Below, one piece after another: positions 1 through 8,265 of a stretch of 64,000 nucleotides of DNA. Under the pieces are notes generated by a model that was not told the DNA's origin, ran no database searches, and worked only from the letters and a program-made list of their open reading frames with translations. How positions within the stretch are numbered: the stretch's first letter is position 1; the number at the start of each line of letters is the position of its first letter. Made by a program: the position numbers and the translations under genes. This DNA is from Caldilinea sp. CFX5 (GTDB lineage: Bacteria > Chloroflexota > Anaerolineae > Caldilineales > Caldilineaceae), in contig QWII01000021.1 of the NCBI GenBank assembly GCA_021405325.1, forward strand, positions 62,001-126,000, written 5' to 3'.

Positions 1-1593
1 CGCTTCTTTGGCGCCTGGCTCTAATGCCACCGCCTGTCGCAGCAATTTTTCCGCTAATTCGTCATCTTTGCGTTTGATGGCGTCCAGTCCACGGTCGATG
101 AGATCGGCGACGCGTGGCGCATAGACCACCTTATGGTCTTCCGTGATCTCCAGCTTTTGCAGTTGGATTTCGCGCCACTGCCCGCGCTGCCAAAGCCGGA
201 TCACCTCCCCGTGGGCCAGTTGACCGGCGTCTTGCAAGATGCCGACCACCTTCACGCGCGTTTCATCATCGCCGGCCTGGCTGAGGGCAAAGTGGCGCAG
301 CACCGCAAACGCTGCCGGCGTCGCCAGCGTTTGTAGGAGGGCAATGCCGGGGTTGACCTGCTCCTCTTCCCAAATGAGCTTTTCACCAACCAGCACCAGT
401 TGCGGGTAGCGTTCGGCAAATTGCTGGATCTGTTTGCGGTAGGCGCGCTCTGGCAACTGGTTATGCCGACCAACCAGCTTGATAAAGTCATCCATGGCGG
501 TGCGGGGCAAGAGTTCGGTGCTATGAACATAGGGATAGCGCGTGGCCCAGCCAGGGCCGGCTTTGTTGGCTTGCACGGCACGTTGCATCTGGTCAACCAG
601 TGGTGAGTCAGGCGGGATGGCGCGTAGATGGCGTTTGGCGCTGCGCAGATCGCCACTGTTCGCCTCCGCCACCGCCAGATAGCGCAGGATCTGCCGATCC
701 AGCACCTGCTCGCCCTTGGCATCTTTGGCCAACGGTTGCAGGAGTTGGCGGATCTCCTGATCCTTTTGCAGCGCGGCGAGCGCTTCGGCCTTTTTCAGAC
801 TTTCGGTTGGCCCCTCTGGGACGAGCGGTTGCAGGCGCGGCCAAAGTTCGTGGGCAGCGGCGGTCTCCCCCGTCCAATCGAGAAAGCGCACCAAATTGCT
901 CAACGCTTGTAAATTGTCCGGGTCATAGGTCAACACCTTGCAGGCAGCGGCAATGGCTTCCGCCGGTTGCCCATTGTAAAAATAGGCCAACGCCAGATTG
1001 TTTCGTGGCGGCGGCCACTGCTCCACCAGCCGTAACGCCCGTTGGTTAGCCTGAATCGACGCCGCAAAGTCATTGCTGGCGAGCGCAACTTGGCTCCGTT
1101 CCATCTCGCGGCACGCTTGTTCAAAGGTTGCCACGGGGCAACCGAACTCATCCGCCATTTCCTGCATGATCGTTGCCAGTTCAGCGACCAGCAGGCTGAC
1201 CTTGCCAAACATGGGGTGTTCCGGCGTCTGCCGTTGCAGTTGACGAAAGGCCGTCAATGCGTGGGCGCGTAATTCGAGGCCGCTGTAGATGGATGCGAGC
1301 GGTTCCCAATAAGCCGTATCATTGGTGAGCGCTAACGCCTGCTCATAACCGGCCAACCCACCCCAAAGATCACCAGCCAACGCTGAAGCATAGCCAAGGT
1401 AGTAGTGCAACTCCGCCGAGCGGGGGTAGCGCGGCTTCAACGGGGTTAACAGGTCGATGACCTCACGGGCGCGGCGGGCGGCCATCAACTGCTCGGCCTG
1501 GGCCAAGCTGCGTTGCAACTCCGGGTCGGGGCGTTTGGCGCTCTGGAAGCGCTGTTCCACCGCCTGTTTGAGTTTGCGTAATAATTTTGCCAT
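1..1593 (-). CDS. TPR-repeat protein, 3' end cut by the window edge
   Basis: An open frame runs on the minus strand from an ATG at 1593 to the window edge without a stop (531 codons, C-terminus missing). The start is supported by an AAGGAAA-type ribosome binding site about 8 bases upstream. The protein begins MAKLLRKLKQAVEQRFQSAK. It is built of helical repeats with TPR-like spacing, for example AELHYYLGYASALAGD, NNLALAYFYNGQPAEAIAAA and DNLQALSNLVRFLDWTGETA. No signal peptide or membrane segment is visible, so it should be a cytoplasmic scaffold or adaptor. The last visible repeat (DELAEKLLRQAVALEPGAKE) is again TPR-like. The partner is unknown. The domain class is clear; a specific function cannot be given. 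Confidence 0.75.
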   Translation of the reverse strand, partial: MAKLLRKLKQAVEQRFQSAKRPDPELQRSLAQAEQLMAARRAREVIDLLTPLKPRYPRSAELHYYLGYASALAGDLWGGLAGYEQALALTNDTAYWEPLASIYSGLELRAHALTAFRQLQRQTPEHPMFGKVSLLVAELATIMQEMADEFGCPVATFEQACREMERSQVALASNDFAASIQANQRALRLVEQWPPPRNNLALAYFYNGQPAEAIAAACKVLTYDPDNLQALSNLVRFLDWTGETAAAHELWPRLQPLVPEGPTESLKKAEALAALQKDQEIRQLLQPLAKDAKGEQVLDRQILRYLAVAEANSGDLRSAKRHLRAIPPDSPLVDQMQRAVQANKAGPGWATRYPYVHSTELLPRTAMDDFIKLVGRHNQLPERAYRKQIQQFAERYPQLVLVGEKLIWEEEQVNPGIALLQTLATPAAFAVLRHFALSQAGDDETRVKVVGILQDAGQLAHGEVIRLWQRGQWREIQLQKLEITEDHKVVYAPRVADLIDRGLDAIKRKDDELAEKLLRQAVALEPGAKEA

Positions 1594-1757
1594 CCTCTTT
1601 TCCTTCCGCCAACCGGACGCACAACGCCCATACGGTATGTGAATGCATCTCTATGGTCGGCTCATTGTACTTGATCGCCAGCCTGTCATACAACTTCACC
1701 GGCGGATTTGCGCAATGGGAAACGCCTCGGCCATCCCCAAAGGGTGAGACCACACCT

Positions 1758-1787
1758 TTGTTGATCCACCAACCATTCCGTTATAAT
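1758..1787 (+). promoter_or_regulatory. Probable sigma-70-type promoter for the aldo/keto reductase
   Basis: A perfect TATAAT lies at 1782-1787. An approximate -35 (TTGTTG at 1758, or TTGATC at 1761) lies 15-18 bases upstream. It sits about 50 bases before the ATG at 1838. The -10 match is exact and the -35 is weak. Confidence 0.45.
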
Positions 1788-1837
1788 GGCCCATAGCAAC
1801 CATCATCGGTAACCCACAACGGAAAGGCAACCGTACC

Positions 1838-2827
1838 ATGAACTATCGACCCTTGGGCCAGACAGGATTACAAGTTTCGACGCTCGGCTTCGGCTGCGGC
1901 GCAATTGGCGGGCTACTCGTGCGCGGCGACTACCCGGCCATGCGGCAGACGGTGGCGCGGGCGATTGAATTGGGCGTCAACTACTTTGACACCGCCTCCC
2001 TTTACGGCAATGGTCAATCCGAGGTCAACCTGGGGGCGGTGCTGCGTGAGCTAGGGGCGGATGTCCTGGTCGGCACCAAGGCGCGCTTGACCCGCCCTGA
2101 AGAATTCAACCAAATCGAGCAGACGATCATCCAATCGGTGGAGGGCAGTTTGCGCCGTCTGGGCCGTGAGGTGATCGACCTGATCCAGTTTCACAACAGC
2201 CTCGGCGCGGAACGAAATCTGGCTCGTTCCCTGGTGACAGCGGCGGATCTGGCTGTGGTGATCAACGCCTTTCAAAAATTGCAACAACAGGGCAAGATCC
2301 GCCACTGGGGCATTACCGGCTTGGGGGAAACGGCAACGTTGCAGCAGATGATGAACAGCAGCAACATCCAATCCGTGCAATGCTGTTACAACCTGATCAA
2401 CCCCAGCGCCGGCGCACCGGTGGCGGCTGACTTTCCGTTCCAGGATTACGGTCAGATCATCAACAGCGCTGCCACGCGACAAATCGGCGTCATCGCCATT
2501 CGGGTATTGGCCGGCGGCGCGCTGAGTGGCGTGCTGGAACGCCATCCGGTCGCAGCCCGTGAGGTCAACCCGATTGCTTCCGCCGCAGCCTATGCCGACG
2601 ATGTCGCACAAGCGCAACGGCTGGGCTGGTTGGTTGCGGAAGGGCATGTCACCACGCTGGTGGAAGCGGCGATTCGTTTTGTGATTAGCCACCCGGCGGT
2701 GTCAACGGCGCTGGTGGGTATTTCAACGCTGGAACAGTTGGAACAGGCTGTCACTTATGTGAATCAAGGATCATTGTCAGCGGCGGTGTTAGTACGCCTT
2801 GCAAAAAGTAATGATATTTTAATCTAG
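1838..2827 (+). CDS. Aldo/keto reductase family oxidoreductase
   Basis: A 329-residue protein starting MNYRPLGQTGLQVSTLGFGC, the usual N-terminus of the aldo/keto reductase (AKR) superfamily. The catalytic tetrad is visible: Asp in NYFDTAS, Tyr in SLYGNGQ, Lys in VGTKAR and His in IQFHNS. The family folds as a TIM barrel and reduces aldehydes or ketones, or oxidises alcohols, with NAD(P)H in the cytoplasm. The substrate cannot be told from sequence; the form resembles the L-galactose/D-threo-aldose dehydrogenase branch. The start is supported by GGAAAGG 11 bases upstream and a TATAAT box further up. It is a single-gene unit, divergent from the TPR gene on its left. Confidence 0.88.
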   Translation: MNYRPLGQTGLQVSTLGFGCGAIGGLLVRGDYPAMRQTVARAIELGVNYFDTASLYGNGQSEVNLGAVLRELGADVLVGTKARLTRPEEFNQIEQTIIQSVEGSLRRLGREVIDLIQFHNSLGAERNLARSLVTAADLAVVINAFQKLQQQGKIRHWGITGLGETATLQQMMNSSNIQSVQCCYNLINPSAGAPVAADFPFQDYGQIINSAATRQIGVIAIRVLAGGALSGVLERHPVAAREVNPIASAAAYADDVAQAQRLGWLVAEGHVTTLVEAAIRFVISHPAVSTALVGISTLEQLEQAVTYVNQGSLSAAVLVRLAKSNDILI

Positions 2828-2995
2828 CTGACGTCTTGATTGTTGCTCAAGAGTTAGATATAATAGCACTATTATCCAACCCTAATCAGCATTGAGAGCT
2901 ACTTGAGCAATGACAAGTGATTTAAGTGAAACAGACGAAGAGTTTCAAAGCAACGCGCAACTCTATAAAAACAAGCGGAAGCAATTGATAATCGT

Positions 2996-3496
2996 TTGGA
3001 TTTGGTGAATCTCTGGCAACAAATCAAACAGAAAACTACGCCAAACTGGGGTAGCGGGCAGGCTTTTGAATATCTTGTTGTACGTGCTTTTCAATTCGAG
3101 GGGCTACAAGTCAGTTGGCCATATCGCGTTACTTTGCCACAGAAGTTTGGTACGGTAGAACAGATCGATGGTGTTATTTATCATGAAAGCAGAGCGTTTT
3201 TAATCGAAAGTAAACATTATGAACAGGCTCTTGGCATTGAATCTGTGGCAAAACTGCGTCTACGACTAGAAAGACGACCGCCGGGGACAATGGGGATTGT
3301 CTTCAGTGTTTCCAATTTTACATTGCCAACAGAAATATTCACACAGTTTGTTAGCCCATTAAATGTTATCCTATGGGGACCAAAAGACTTTGAGTATGCT
3401 ATAATTAACGGTAAGATGGTCGAAGGCTTGGCGTATAAGCTCAGGTATGCGGTAGAATCAGGTTTGCCGCTGGTACGTTTAGGAGTTGACCAATGA
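2996..3496 (+). CDS. PD-(D/E)XK (Mrr-like) nuclease-fold protein
   Basis: A 166-residue frame opening with TTG. It carries a full PD-(D/E)XK signature: Glu25 in GQAFEYLVV, Asp58 in VEQIDGVIY, then Glu71-Ser-Lys73 in AFLIESKHYE, followed by an alpha/beta core. This fold is used by Mrr-type restriction endonucleases and related DNases, so DNA cleavage is the likely activity. Its stop overlaps the next start by four bases (ATGA), so the two genes should be translated together. The DNA is clearly more AT-rich than its neighbours, suggesting transfer. The N-terminus is doubtful: a short frame from ATG 2910 reads into an A-run at 2967-2971, and a -1 shift there would join it to this frame (residues KQAEAIDNRLDLVNLW). 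No family name can be given from sequence alone. Confidence 0.7.
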   Translation: MDLVNLWQQIKQKTTPNWGSGQAFEYLVVRAFQFEGLQVSWPYRVTLPQKFGTVEQIDGVIYHESRAFLIESKHYEQALGIESVAKLRLRLERRPPGTMGIVFSVSNFTLPTEIFTQFVSPLNVILWGPKDFEYAIINGKMVEGLAYKLRYAVESGLPLVRLGVDQ

Positions 3497-4038
3497 ACAC
3501 AATTCAGATCGTTGTCGAAGGCAATCGTGATGCACTTATACTTAGCACGCTTTTAGCAGATTGCAAGAATGTTAATCTGAGATTTCGTATTGCAGAAGGG
3601 AAAAATGCAGCTCACTCACTGGCACGAACTCTGCAAGTACAATTTCACGAACCTGTTGCTTTAATACTTGACGCTGATACCAATGACGCTGCGGCCGTAG
3701 AGGAGCAGCAAGTTGCTTACACGGCCTACCTACGATTTACTTCTCAAGGAGTGCCATTCACAGTGTTTTTAATGGTGCCAACGATTGAAATTATTTTCTT
3801 TAACGCGCCGGAAATTTTAGAAAAACTGCTGGGCAAAAAGTTAACAGAGCGCGATCTTGCCGTTAGTGAGTATGCACCAAGGTTGATCCTTGACAATTAC
3901 CTTCAAGCCAGCGGCATTAACATGGAAAACTTTATTGCCAGGTTGCAGGAACAACATCTTCAGATTTTGCGAAATGTCGAACCTATACTTGCGTTGCGGC
4001 GTTTTCTACAAAGTGTCGCTCTACGTAAAGCGGCGTAG
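3493..4038 (+). CDS. TOPRIM-like protein, partner of the nuclease upstream
   Basis: A 181-residue protein starting MNTIQIVVEGNRDALILSTL. It shows the hallmarks of a TOPRIM fold: a glutamate after the first strand (IVVEGNRD, Glu9) and a DxD after a later strand (ALILDADTND, Asp60/Asp62). TOPRIM domains bind Mg2+ and catalyse phosphodiester cleavage or transfer in OLD nucleases, primases and topoisomerases. Here there is no ATPase, helicase or primase domain. It overlaps the PD-(D/E)XK gene by 4 bases, so both are probably made together. The pair sits alone between housekeeping genes and is AT-rich. A role in anti-phage defence or nucleic-acid processing is an inference, not shown. Confidence 0.65.
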   Translation: MNTIQIVVEGNRDALILSTLLADCKNVNLRFRIAEGKNAAHSLARTLQVQFHEPVALILDADTNDAAAVEEQQVAYTAYLRFTSQGVPFTVFLMVPTIEIIFFNAPEILEKLLGKKLTERDLAVSEYAPRLILDNYLQASGINMENFIARLQEQHLQILRNVEPILALRRFLQSVALRKAA

Positions 4039-4086
4039 AACAGGAAAAATGATGCCACGGTCTTCTAACAAACAGCAACACAAATA

Positions 4087-4113
4087 GGATAGCAGACTTT
4101 GAATTTGCTATCC
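4087..4113. terminator. Hairpin terminator between convergent genes
   Basis: A perfect 8-bp stem, GGATAGCA (4087-4094) with TGCTATCC (4106-4113) and an 11-base loop, lies between the TOPRIM gene (plus) and the glycosyltransferase (minus). It has no long U-tract. It probably serves as a transcription end for one or both. Confidence 0.5.
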
Positions 4114-4126
4114 CGTTTGCCTCTGC

Positions 4127-5332
4127 TTACCACACAACCCGCCCGCGTGCTTGCACAATCTTTTCATAAAGCGCCGCTGTCTGCGCCGCAATGCGTGACC
4201 AGCGGAATTGGGGCAGCGTGACCGTGTCTGCATAGTCACGCCACTGCCGGGCCTGCGCCGAATTTTGGAAGAGTTGATCAACGGCCCAGGCCACGCTCAA
4301 CGGATCATCGGGGTAGACGGTCAAGCCGTTTTGTTGATGTTCCACCACTTCGCGCAAGCCACCCACATGGCTGACGATGACATTACAACCACAAGCCATC
4401 GCTTCCAACGCCACAATGCCAAAAGGTTCATAGAGACTGGGGAAAATGGCGGCGTCGGCAATGCGATAGATACAATCGCGCTCGCGGTCGCTGATAAAGC
4501 CGAGAAACTCTACCGAATTCTCCACGCCCAATTCGTAGGCGAGCGGCCACATACGTTGACCATTTTTGCCCGCCACCAGCAGCCGTGTCCCCGGGGAAGT
4601 TGCCAGAATGCGGGGCATGGCGCGAATCAGAATCTGCACCCCTTTTTCATGGACAATCCGCCCAACAAAGAAGAGCAGTCGTTCGCCGTTGGGGGCATAG
4701 CGTTGGCGCAAAGCTTGTAGCTCTTCATCGGTGCAATCGTCGCCGGCGGTTTGGTTGACGCCATTGAAGATCACATCGATCTTATCCATCGGCACGGCAA
4801 AGTAGTTTTGCAGCTCTTCACACATAAACTGGCTACAGACAATCACCCGCCATGCCTCAAAACAGATTTGCCACTCCAGTTGATTGATCTGCTGGCTGGT
4901 CTGGCTCGGCAGATAGCCCTGGTGACGCCCCCGCTCGGTGCCATGAATGGTGGTGAGCAACGGCGTCTTCCAGAGATGCTTTAAGGCTATGCCGGCAGCG
5001 CCAGTCAGCCATTCATGGTTATGAATGAGATCATAGGTGTGGATCTGGGCTAATTTATTTGCATAGGTAACGAAATAGGCATTGTTGGCAATCACGCTGT
5101 TATAGTGATCCAACACATCAACCACCGGCATATCGACCCGGTGAATGGTCAGGTGATCGCTCAGTTTTTCAATCGGATCAGCATCACCATAACGGGGCGT
5201 AATCAAATCAATGGCAAGCGGGCCATCAGCCACGCGATAACCAGCCAGCAGCGGCAGGAGATCGGCGACATGTTTACCGATACCGCCAACCATATGCGGA
5301 GGATATTCCCAACTAAGCGCAAGTACACGCAT
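4127..5332 (-). CDS. GT4-family glycosyltransferase (glycogen synthase-like)
   Basis: A 401-residue GT-B enzyme starting [20 protein letters not shown]. The GGIGKH loop near the N-terminus is typical of glycogen/starch synthase-like and GT4 enzymes and binds the nucleotide-sugar diphosphate. The C-terminal half has [19 protein letters not shown] and the donor-binding motif [14 protein letters not shown] with its E-x7-E pair. The enzyme should transfer a sugar from a nucleotide sugar to an acceptor in the cytoplasm or at the inner membrane. The acceptor cannot be inferred. It lies 25 bases downstream of the lipoprotein gene on the same strand and may be cotranscribed with it. Confidence 0.85.
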   Translation of the reverse strand: MRVLALSWEYPPHMVGGIGKHVADLLPLLAGYRVADGPLAIDLITPRYGDADPIEKLSDHLTIHRVDMPVVDVLDHYNSVIANNAYFVTYANKLAQIHTYDLIHNHEWLTGAAGIALKHLWKTPLLTTIHGTERGRHQGYLPSQTSQQINQLEWQICFEAWRVIVCSQFMCEELQNYFAVPMDKIDVIFNGVNQTAGDDCTDEELQALRQRYAPNGERLLFFVGRIVHEKGVQILIRAMPRILATSPGTRLLVAGKNGQRMWPLAYELGVENSVEFLGFISDRERDCIYRIADAAIFPSLYEPFGIVALEAMACGCNVIVSHVGGLREVVEHQQNGLTVYPDDPLSVAWAVDQLFQNSAQARQWRDYADTVTLPQFRWSRIAAQTAALYEKIVQARGRVVW

Positions 5333-5357
5333 CCTCGGACTCTTTCTGAAAAAGTAA

Positions 5358-6332
5358 CTACTCTACCTTATCAACCGTCAAAGCAACAGTCTGTATGCGC
5401 CATAACGCATTTTCCGACGTTGTTTCGCCCAGGATCCGGGTAATCGCCACCTGTGTTGCACGGTAAGTCAGGTAAGCACGGGGCGGCTGACCGGGGTAGC
5501 GCGTGCGCCACTGTTCATACCCGTCATCCTGCCAATTGAGCAAGTATACCGGACCGCTGATCTGAGTCTGTTCTGAAAAAATTGGCTCAGCGGCGTATGG
5601 CGCCAGCAAAAAGGGCACTGTCGGGAAGCGTGCGCGCAGATCAGTAAAGTAAACAGCGCCATCTTTGGCATCACCCAACCAGAAAACGGCATCGGTGGGC
5701 TGGATGACTGAACTTGGTTCCAGCAACAACGGCAGCGCAAAGCTGGCAGGCTCTTGCCCTGTGATCAGTTGCGGCCATCCTGCCGGCCAACCGGCCAACA
5801 CTAACCGCTGACGACCCAACTTTGCCGCCTCTGCCGCTGCGGCCCGCAATAACGGTAATGCCCACTCGCCACCTTCGTGCGGTGTGACAAATCCATCAGT
5901 CGGGTTGATGGCAAAAGGAACCAGCCAGGGCAAACGGGTGGGGGTAACAACTGCGTCAATCTGCTGCATCAGCAAAGGCGTATAAGGGCCGACGAGTGCT
6001 GCCACGGCATCATCTTGTAACAGTTTGCGCGCCGCCCGTTCGACTCCCGCCGGATCGGCGCCGCTGTCCAGCGCTAAGGGCATAATGGCAACATCGGCCG
6101 GCGTGCTATCGGCAATGGCTTGCCGCATTGCGGTCAAAGCCACATAGCCACTCCGTCGTTGCAACCCCTCAAAAGGGGCTAACAGCCCGATTTTGATGAC
6201 CGGACGGATCGACGTACAGGAAGTCAGAATAAAGCAGAGTAAGAGCAAGAAGATTGAGCGATTGAGCGATTGAGCAATTAGGCACTTGTGAGAATCGCGC
6301 AGTCGCTCAATCGCTTTTTTACTGATACCCAT
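5358..6332 (-). CDS. Lipoprotein with a periplasmic-binding-protein (type 1) fold
   Basis: A 324-residue protein with a hydrophobic stretch and lipobox ([13 protein letters not shown]), so it should be a membrane-anchored lipoprotein. The mature part starts [20 protein letters not shown], as in branched-chain amino-acid/ABC-type substrate-binding proteins (Peripla_BP_6). It continues with [19 protein letters not shown], the usual second element of that fold. No permease or ATPase gene is next to it, so a sensing role is possible. The chosen ATG (6332) overlaps the end of mltG by 14 bases. An inverted repeat lies between this start and the hydrophobic core, so the true start could instead be a TTG close to the lipobox. 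Confidence 0.72.
   Translation of the reverse strand: MGISKKAIERLRDSHKCLIAQSLNRSIFLLLLCFILTSCTSIRPVIKIGLLAPFEGLQRRSGYVALTAMRQAIADSTPADVAIMPLALDSGADPAGVERAARKLLQDDAVAALVGPYTPLLMQQIDAVVTPTRLPWLVPFAINPTDGFVTPHEGGEWALPLLRAAAAEAAKLGRQRLVLAGWPAGWPQLITGQEPASFALPLLLEPSSVIQPTDAVFWLGDAKDGAVYFTDLRARFPTVPFLLAPYAAEPIFSEQTQISGPVYLLNWQDDGYEQWRTRYPGQPPRAYLTYRATQVAITRILGETTSENALWRIQTVALTVDKVE
6254..6320. repeat. Inverted repeat of GAGCGATT-type units
   Basis: AGCGATTGAGCGA (6257-6269) is inverted as TCGCTCAATCGCT (6303-6315), followed on the plus strand by TTTTTT. The left part is a tandem run of the 8-mer GAGCGATT. The repeat lies at the mltG/lipoprotein junction and is read through in frame as the N-terminus of the lipoprotein. 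Confidence 0.7.
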
Positions 6333-7644
6333 AGATCTGCAAATTCTGCTGATGTTCCGCCAACGTCTGCGCGAAGACATGACGGCCATCCTCCCCCGTG
6401 CCCAGGAAGAAACAGTAGGCCGTCTGCGCCGGGCTTTGGGTAGCTTCAATGGCATTCAGGCCAGGATTGGCAATCGGCGCCGGGGGCAAGCCTTGATTGA
6501 GATAGGTGTTAAAGGGACTTTGCACCTGACCATACTCTTCTATACTGGCCGGCTTCCACCACCAATTGCCGGGTACGCCACGCGCGTATTGCACGGTCGG
6601 GTCGGCCTGGAGGTAGCGTCCGCCAACATCAGGGCAAGTGTTGTTGAGCCGGTTGAGATAAACGCTGGCAATGAGCGGGCGTTCATCCGATTGCACGGCT
6701 TCGCGCTCAACAATCGCCGCCAGGTTGATGAGGTCGCGTCCGCGCAAGCCGCTGCGCCCGCCGGCCAGCCCTTCGGTCCCTACACGGCGGACAAAGTTAT
6801 CCAAAAAGGGCGCGATGACCAGCTCCGGTGTGCTGGCAAAGACCGGAAAGCGGTAGGTGTCCGGGAAAAGGAAGCCTTCCAGGGAAGCATCGGGGGGCAG
6901 ATCTTGCAAAAAGTCATAATCGGCAAAGAGCGAGAGCGCACGGGGTTGCCGCACCGCCGTGAGAAAGCGCTCCGCTTCCATCACATTGTTGGCCGCCAAT
7001 CGCTCGGCGATCTCTTCGGCGCGGAAGCCTTCGGGGATGGTGACGAGCGCTTCGGGTTCCAGCGCCTGTTGCAACGCTTGCGCTACTTCACGCATGTTCA
7101 TATTTTGGCTCAACATGAAGTTGCCGGCCTGAATCCGCCGCTCCAATCCACTGACCCGCAGGTAGAGGTTGAAAAGATCGGCATCACGCACAAAGCCTTC
7201 TGCCGCCAACCGGGAAGCCACAAAGCGCGCCGGCTCGCCCAGGCTGATGACAAAGGGCTGTTGGCGCGGGTTATCGCCGGCGGGAATGTCCAATTCATTT
7301 TCCCGTAACTGTAGACTATAGGCAAGAATCTGCTTCTCAATATTATCCGGCGTTAAGGCGCCTTGGCCGGCGTCCGGGTCGATCAAGCCAACTACGCTCC
7401 GTTGCACGCCCAAAAACTGCTCTTGCAGATGGGCCGAACTTACCAGCCACACTCCCAGCAAGACACCAACTACCAACACCAGAAACGCAAGGCGGCTAAA
7501 GAAATTCAGTAGCGTAATCGGCCGTAGCAAGGTGCGTGGGTTGATCGGTTCAGACATTCGTCGGGTTCGTTGTGTCAACAGGCGTTGTCGGCGCTCGGTT
7601 GTCGATAAACTAACATTGGAAGCAGAGCGATCAAATAGAGACAT
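6319..7644 (-). CDS. mltG: Endolytic murein transglycosylase MltG
   Basis: A 441-residue single-span membrane protein ([20 protein letters not shown] near the N-terminus) with a YceG/MltG catalytic domain. MltG cleaves nascent peptidoglycan glycan strands inside the chain and is thought to end glycan synthesis in the periplasm. The catalytic glutamate lies in [16 protein letters not shown]. Other family motifs are [13 protein letters not shown] and [20 protein letters not shown] chose the ATG at 7644, with AAAGG about 12 bases upstream; an in-frame TTG at 7656 would add four residues. The gene follows ruvX closely, a common arrangement for this pair in many bacteria. Confidence 0.93.
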   Translation of the reverse strand: MSLFDRSASNVSLSTTERRQRLLTQRTRRMSEPINPRTLLRPITLLNFFSRLAFLVLVVGVLLGVWLVSSAHLQEQFLGVQRSVVGLIDPDAGQGALTPDNIEKQILAYSLQLRENELDIPAGDNPRQQPFVISLGEPARFVASRLAAEGFVRDADLFNLYLRVSGLERRIQAGNFMLSQNMNMREVAQALQQALEPEALVTIPEGFRAEEIAERLAANNVMEAERFLTAVRQPRALSLFADYDFLQDLPPDASLEGFLFPDTYRFPVFASTPELVIAPFLDNFVRRVGTEGLAGGRSGLRGRDLINLAAIVEREAVQSDERPLIASVYLNRLNNTCPDVGGRYLQADPTVQYARGVPGNWWWKPASIEEYGQVQSPFNTYLNQGLPPAPIANPGLNAIEATQSPAQTAYCFFLGTGEDGRHVFAQTLAEHQQNLQIYGYQ

Positions 7645-7671
7645 GCAGCAATTCAACCTTTAGCAGTTACA

Positions 7672-8157
7672 TCATCGAACAGACAGTTCAATTCGTCCAA
7701 AGTCTAATGTTTCCCCCAGCCGCTGCGCGTCCAGATAATTCTGCAAGATAACAGCGGCAGCAGCAGCATCTTCTGCCGGCTTCTGTTTGCTTGGCCCCTG
7801 TTCAGCCAGCAACTCCTGGGCGGCAAAGGTGCTTAGTCGTTCATCCCAAAAGGTCAGCGGCACAGCTTGCCCCAGAATGGCGCGCAAGGCATAGACACAA
7901 CGTTCCGCCCACTTGCGCACGGTCTGCGCCTGCGGGCCTTCGCTGCCATCCATATTCAAGGGCAAGCCGCAGATGATCCCGACAATCTCTTCCCGCTGCA
8001 CAAGTTGCGCCAGTTCGGCAAAGTCATCCCGGCGGCTGCGCCGGTGAATGACGGTGAGGGGGCGAGCGGCCAGCCGTAATGGATCACAGACCGCCACGCC
8101 AATACGCGCCAAACCCACATCGAGCGCCAACAATTTGCCTACATTTGTCCTGTTCAT
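7672..8157 (-). CDS. ruvX: RuvX/YqgF family Holliday-junction-resolvase-like nuclease
   Basis: A 161-residue RNase H-fold protein. The first strand carries the metal-binding Asp in [19 protein letters not shown]. It is followed by [19 protein letters not shown], the conserved GLP-N-DG-G loop, and [13 protein letters not shown]. The C-terminal [16 protein letters not shown] holds the last acidic residue. The family is linked to pre-16S rRNA processing (YqgF) and to Holliday-junction resolution. Length is normal. It lies 27 bases upstream of mltG on the same strand and is probably cotranscribed with it. Confidence 0.92.
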   Translation of the reverse strand: MNRTNVGKLLALDVGLARIGVAVCDPLRLAARPLTVIHRRSRRDDFAELAQLVQREEIVGIICGLPLNMDGSEGPQAQTVRKWAERCVYALRAILGQAVPLTFWDERLSTFAAQELLAEQGPSKQKPAEDAAAAAVILQNYLDAQRLGETLDFGRIELSVR

Positions 8158-8170
8158 AGATGGCGATTGC

Positions 8171-8223
8171 GAGATTGCGAGATTCAGAGATTAAACTACT
8201 CAACCTCTGAATCTCGCAATCTC
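8171..8223. repeat. Perfect 19-bp inverted repeat
   Basis: GAGATTGCGAGATTCAGAG (8171-8189) is exactly inverted at 8205-8223 with a 15-base loop. The left arm contains tandem GATTGCGA units. It lies between the baseplate-J-like gene and ruvX, both on the minus strand. Confidence 0.85.
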
Positions 8224-8265
8224 CATCATTTACTCCGCTCATTCATCTCACGCCGCCAGTCATAT

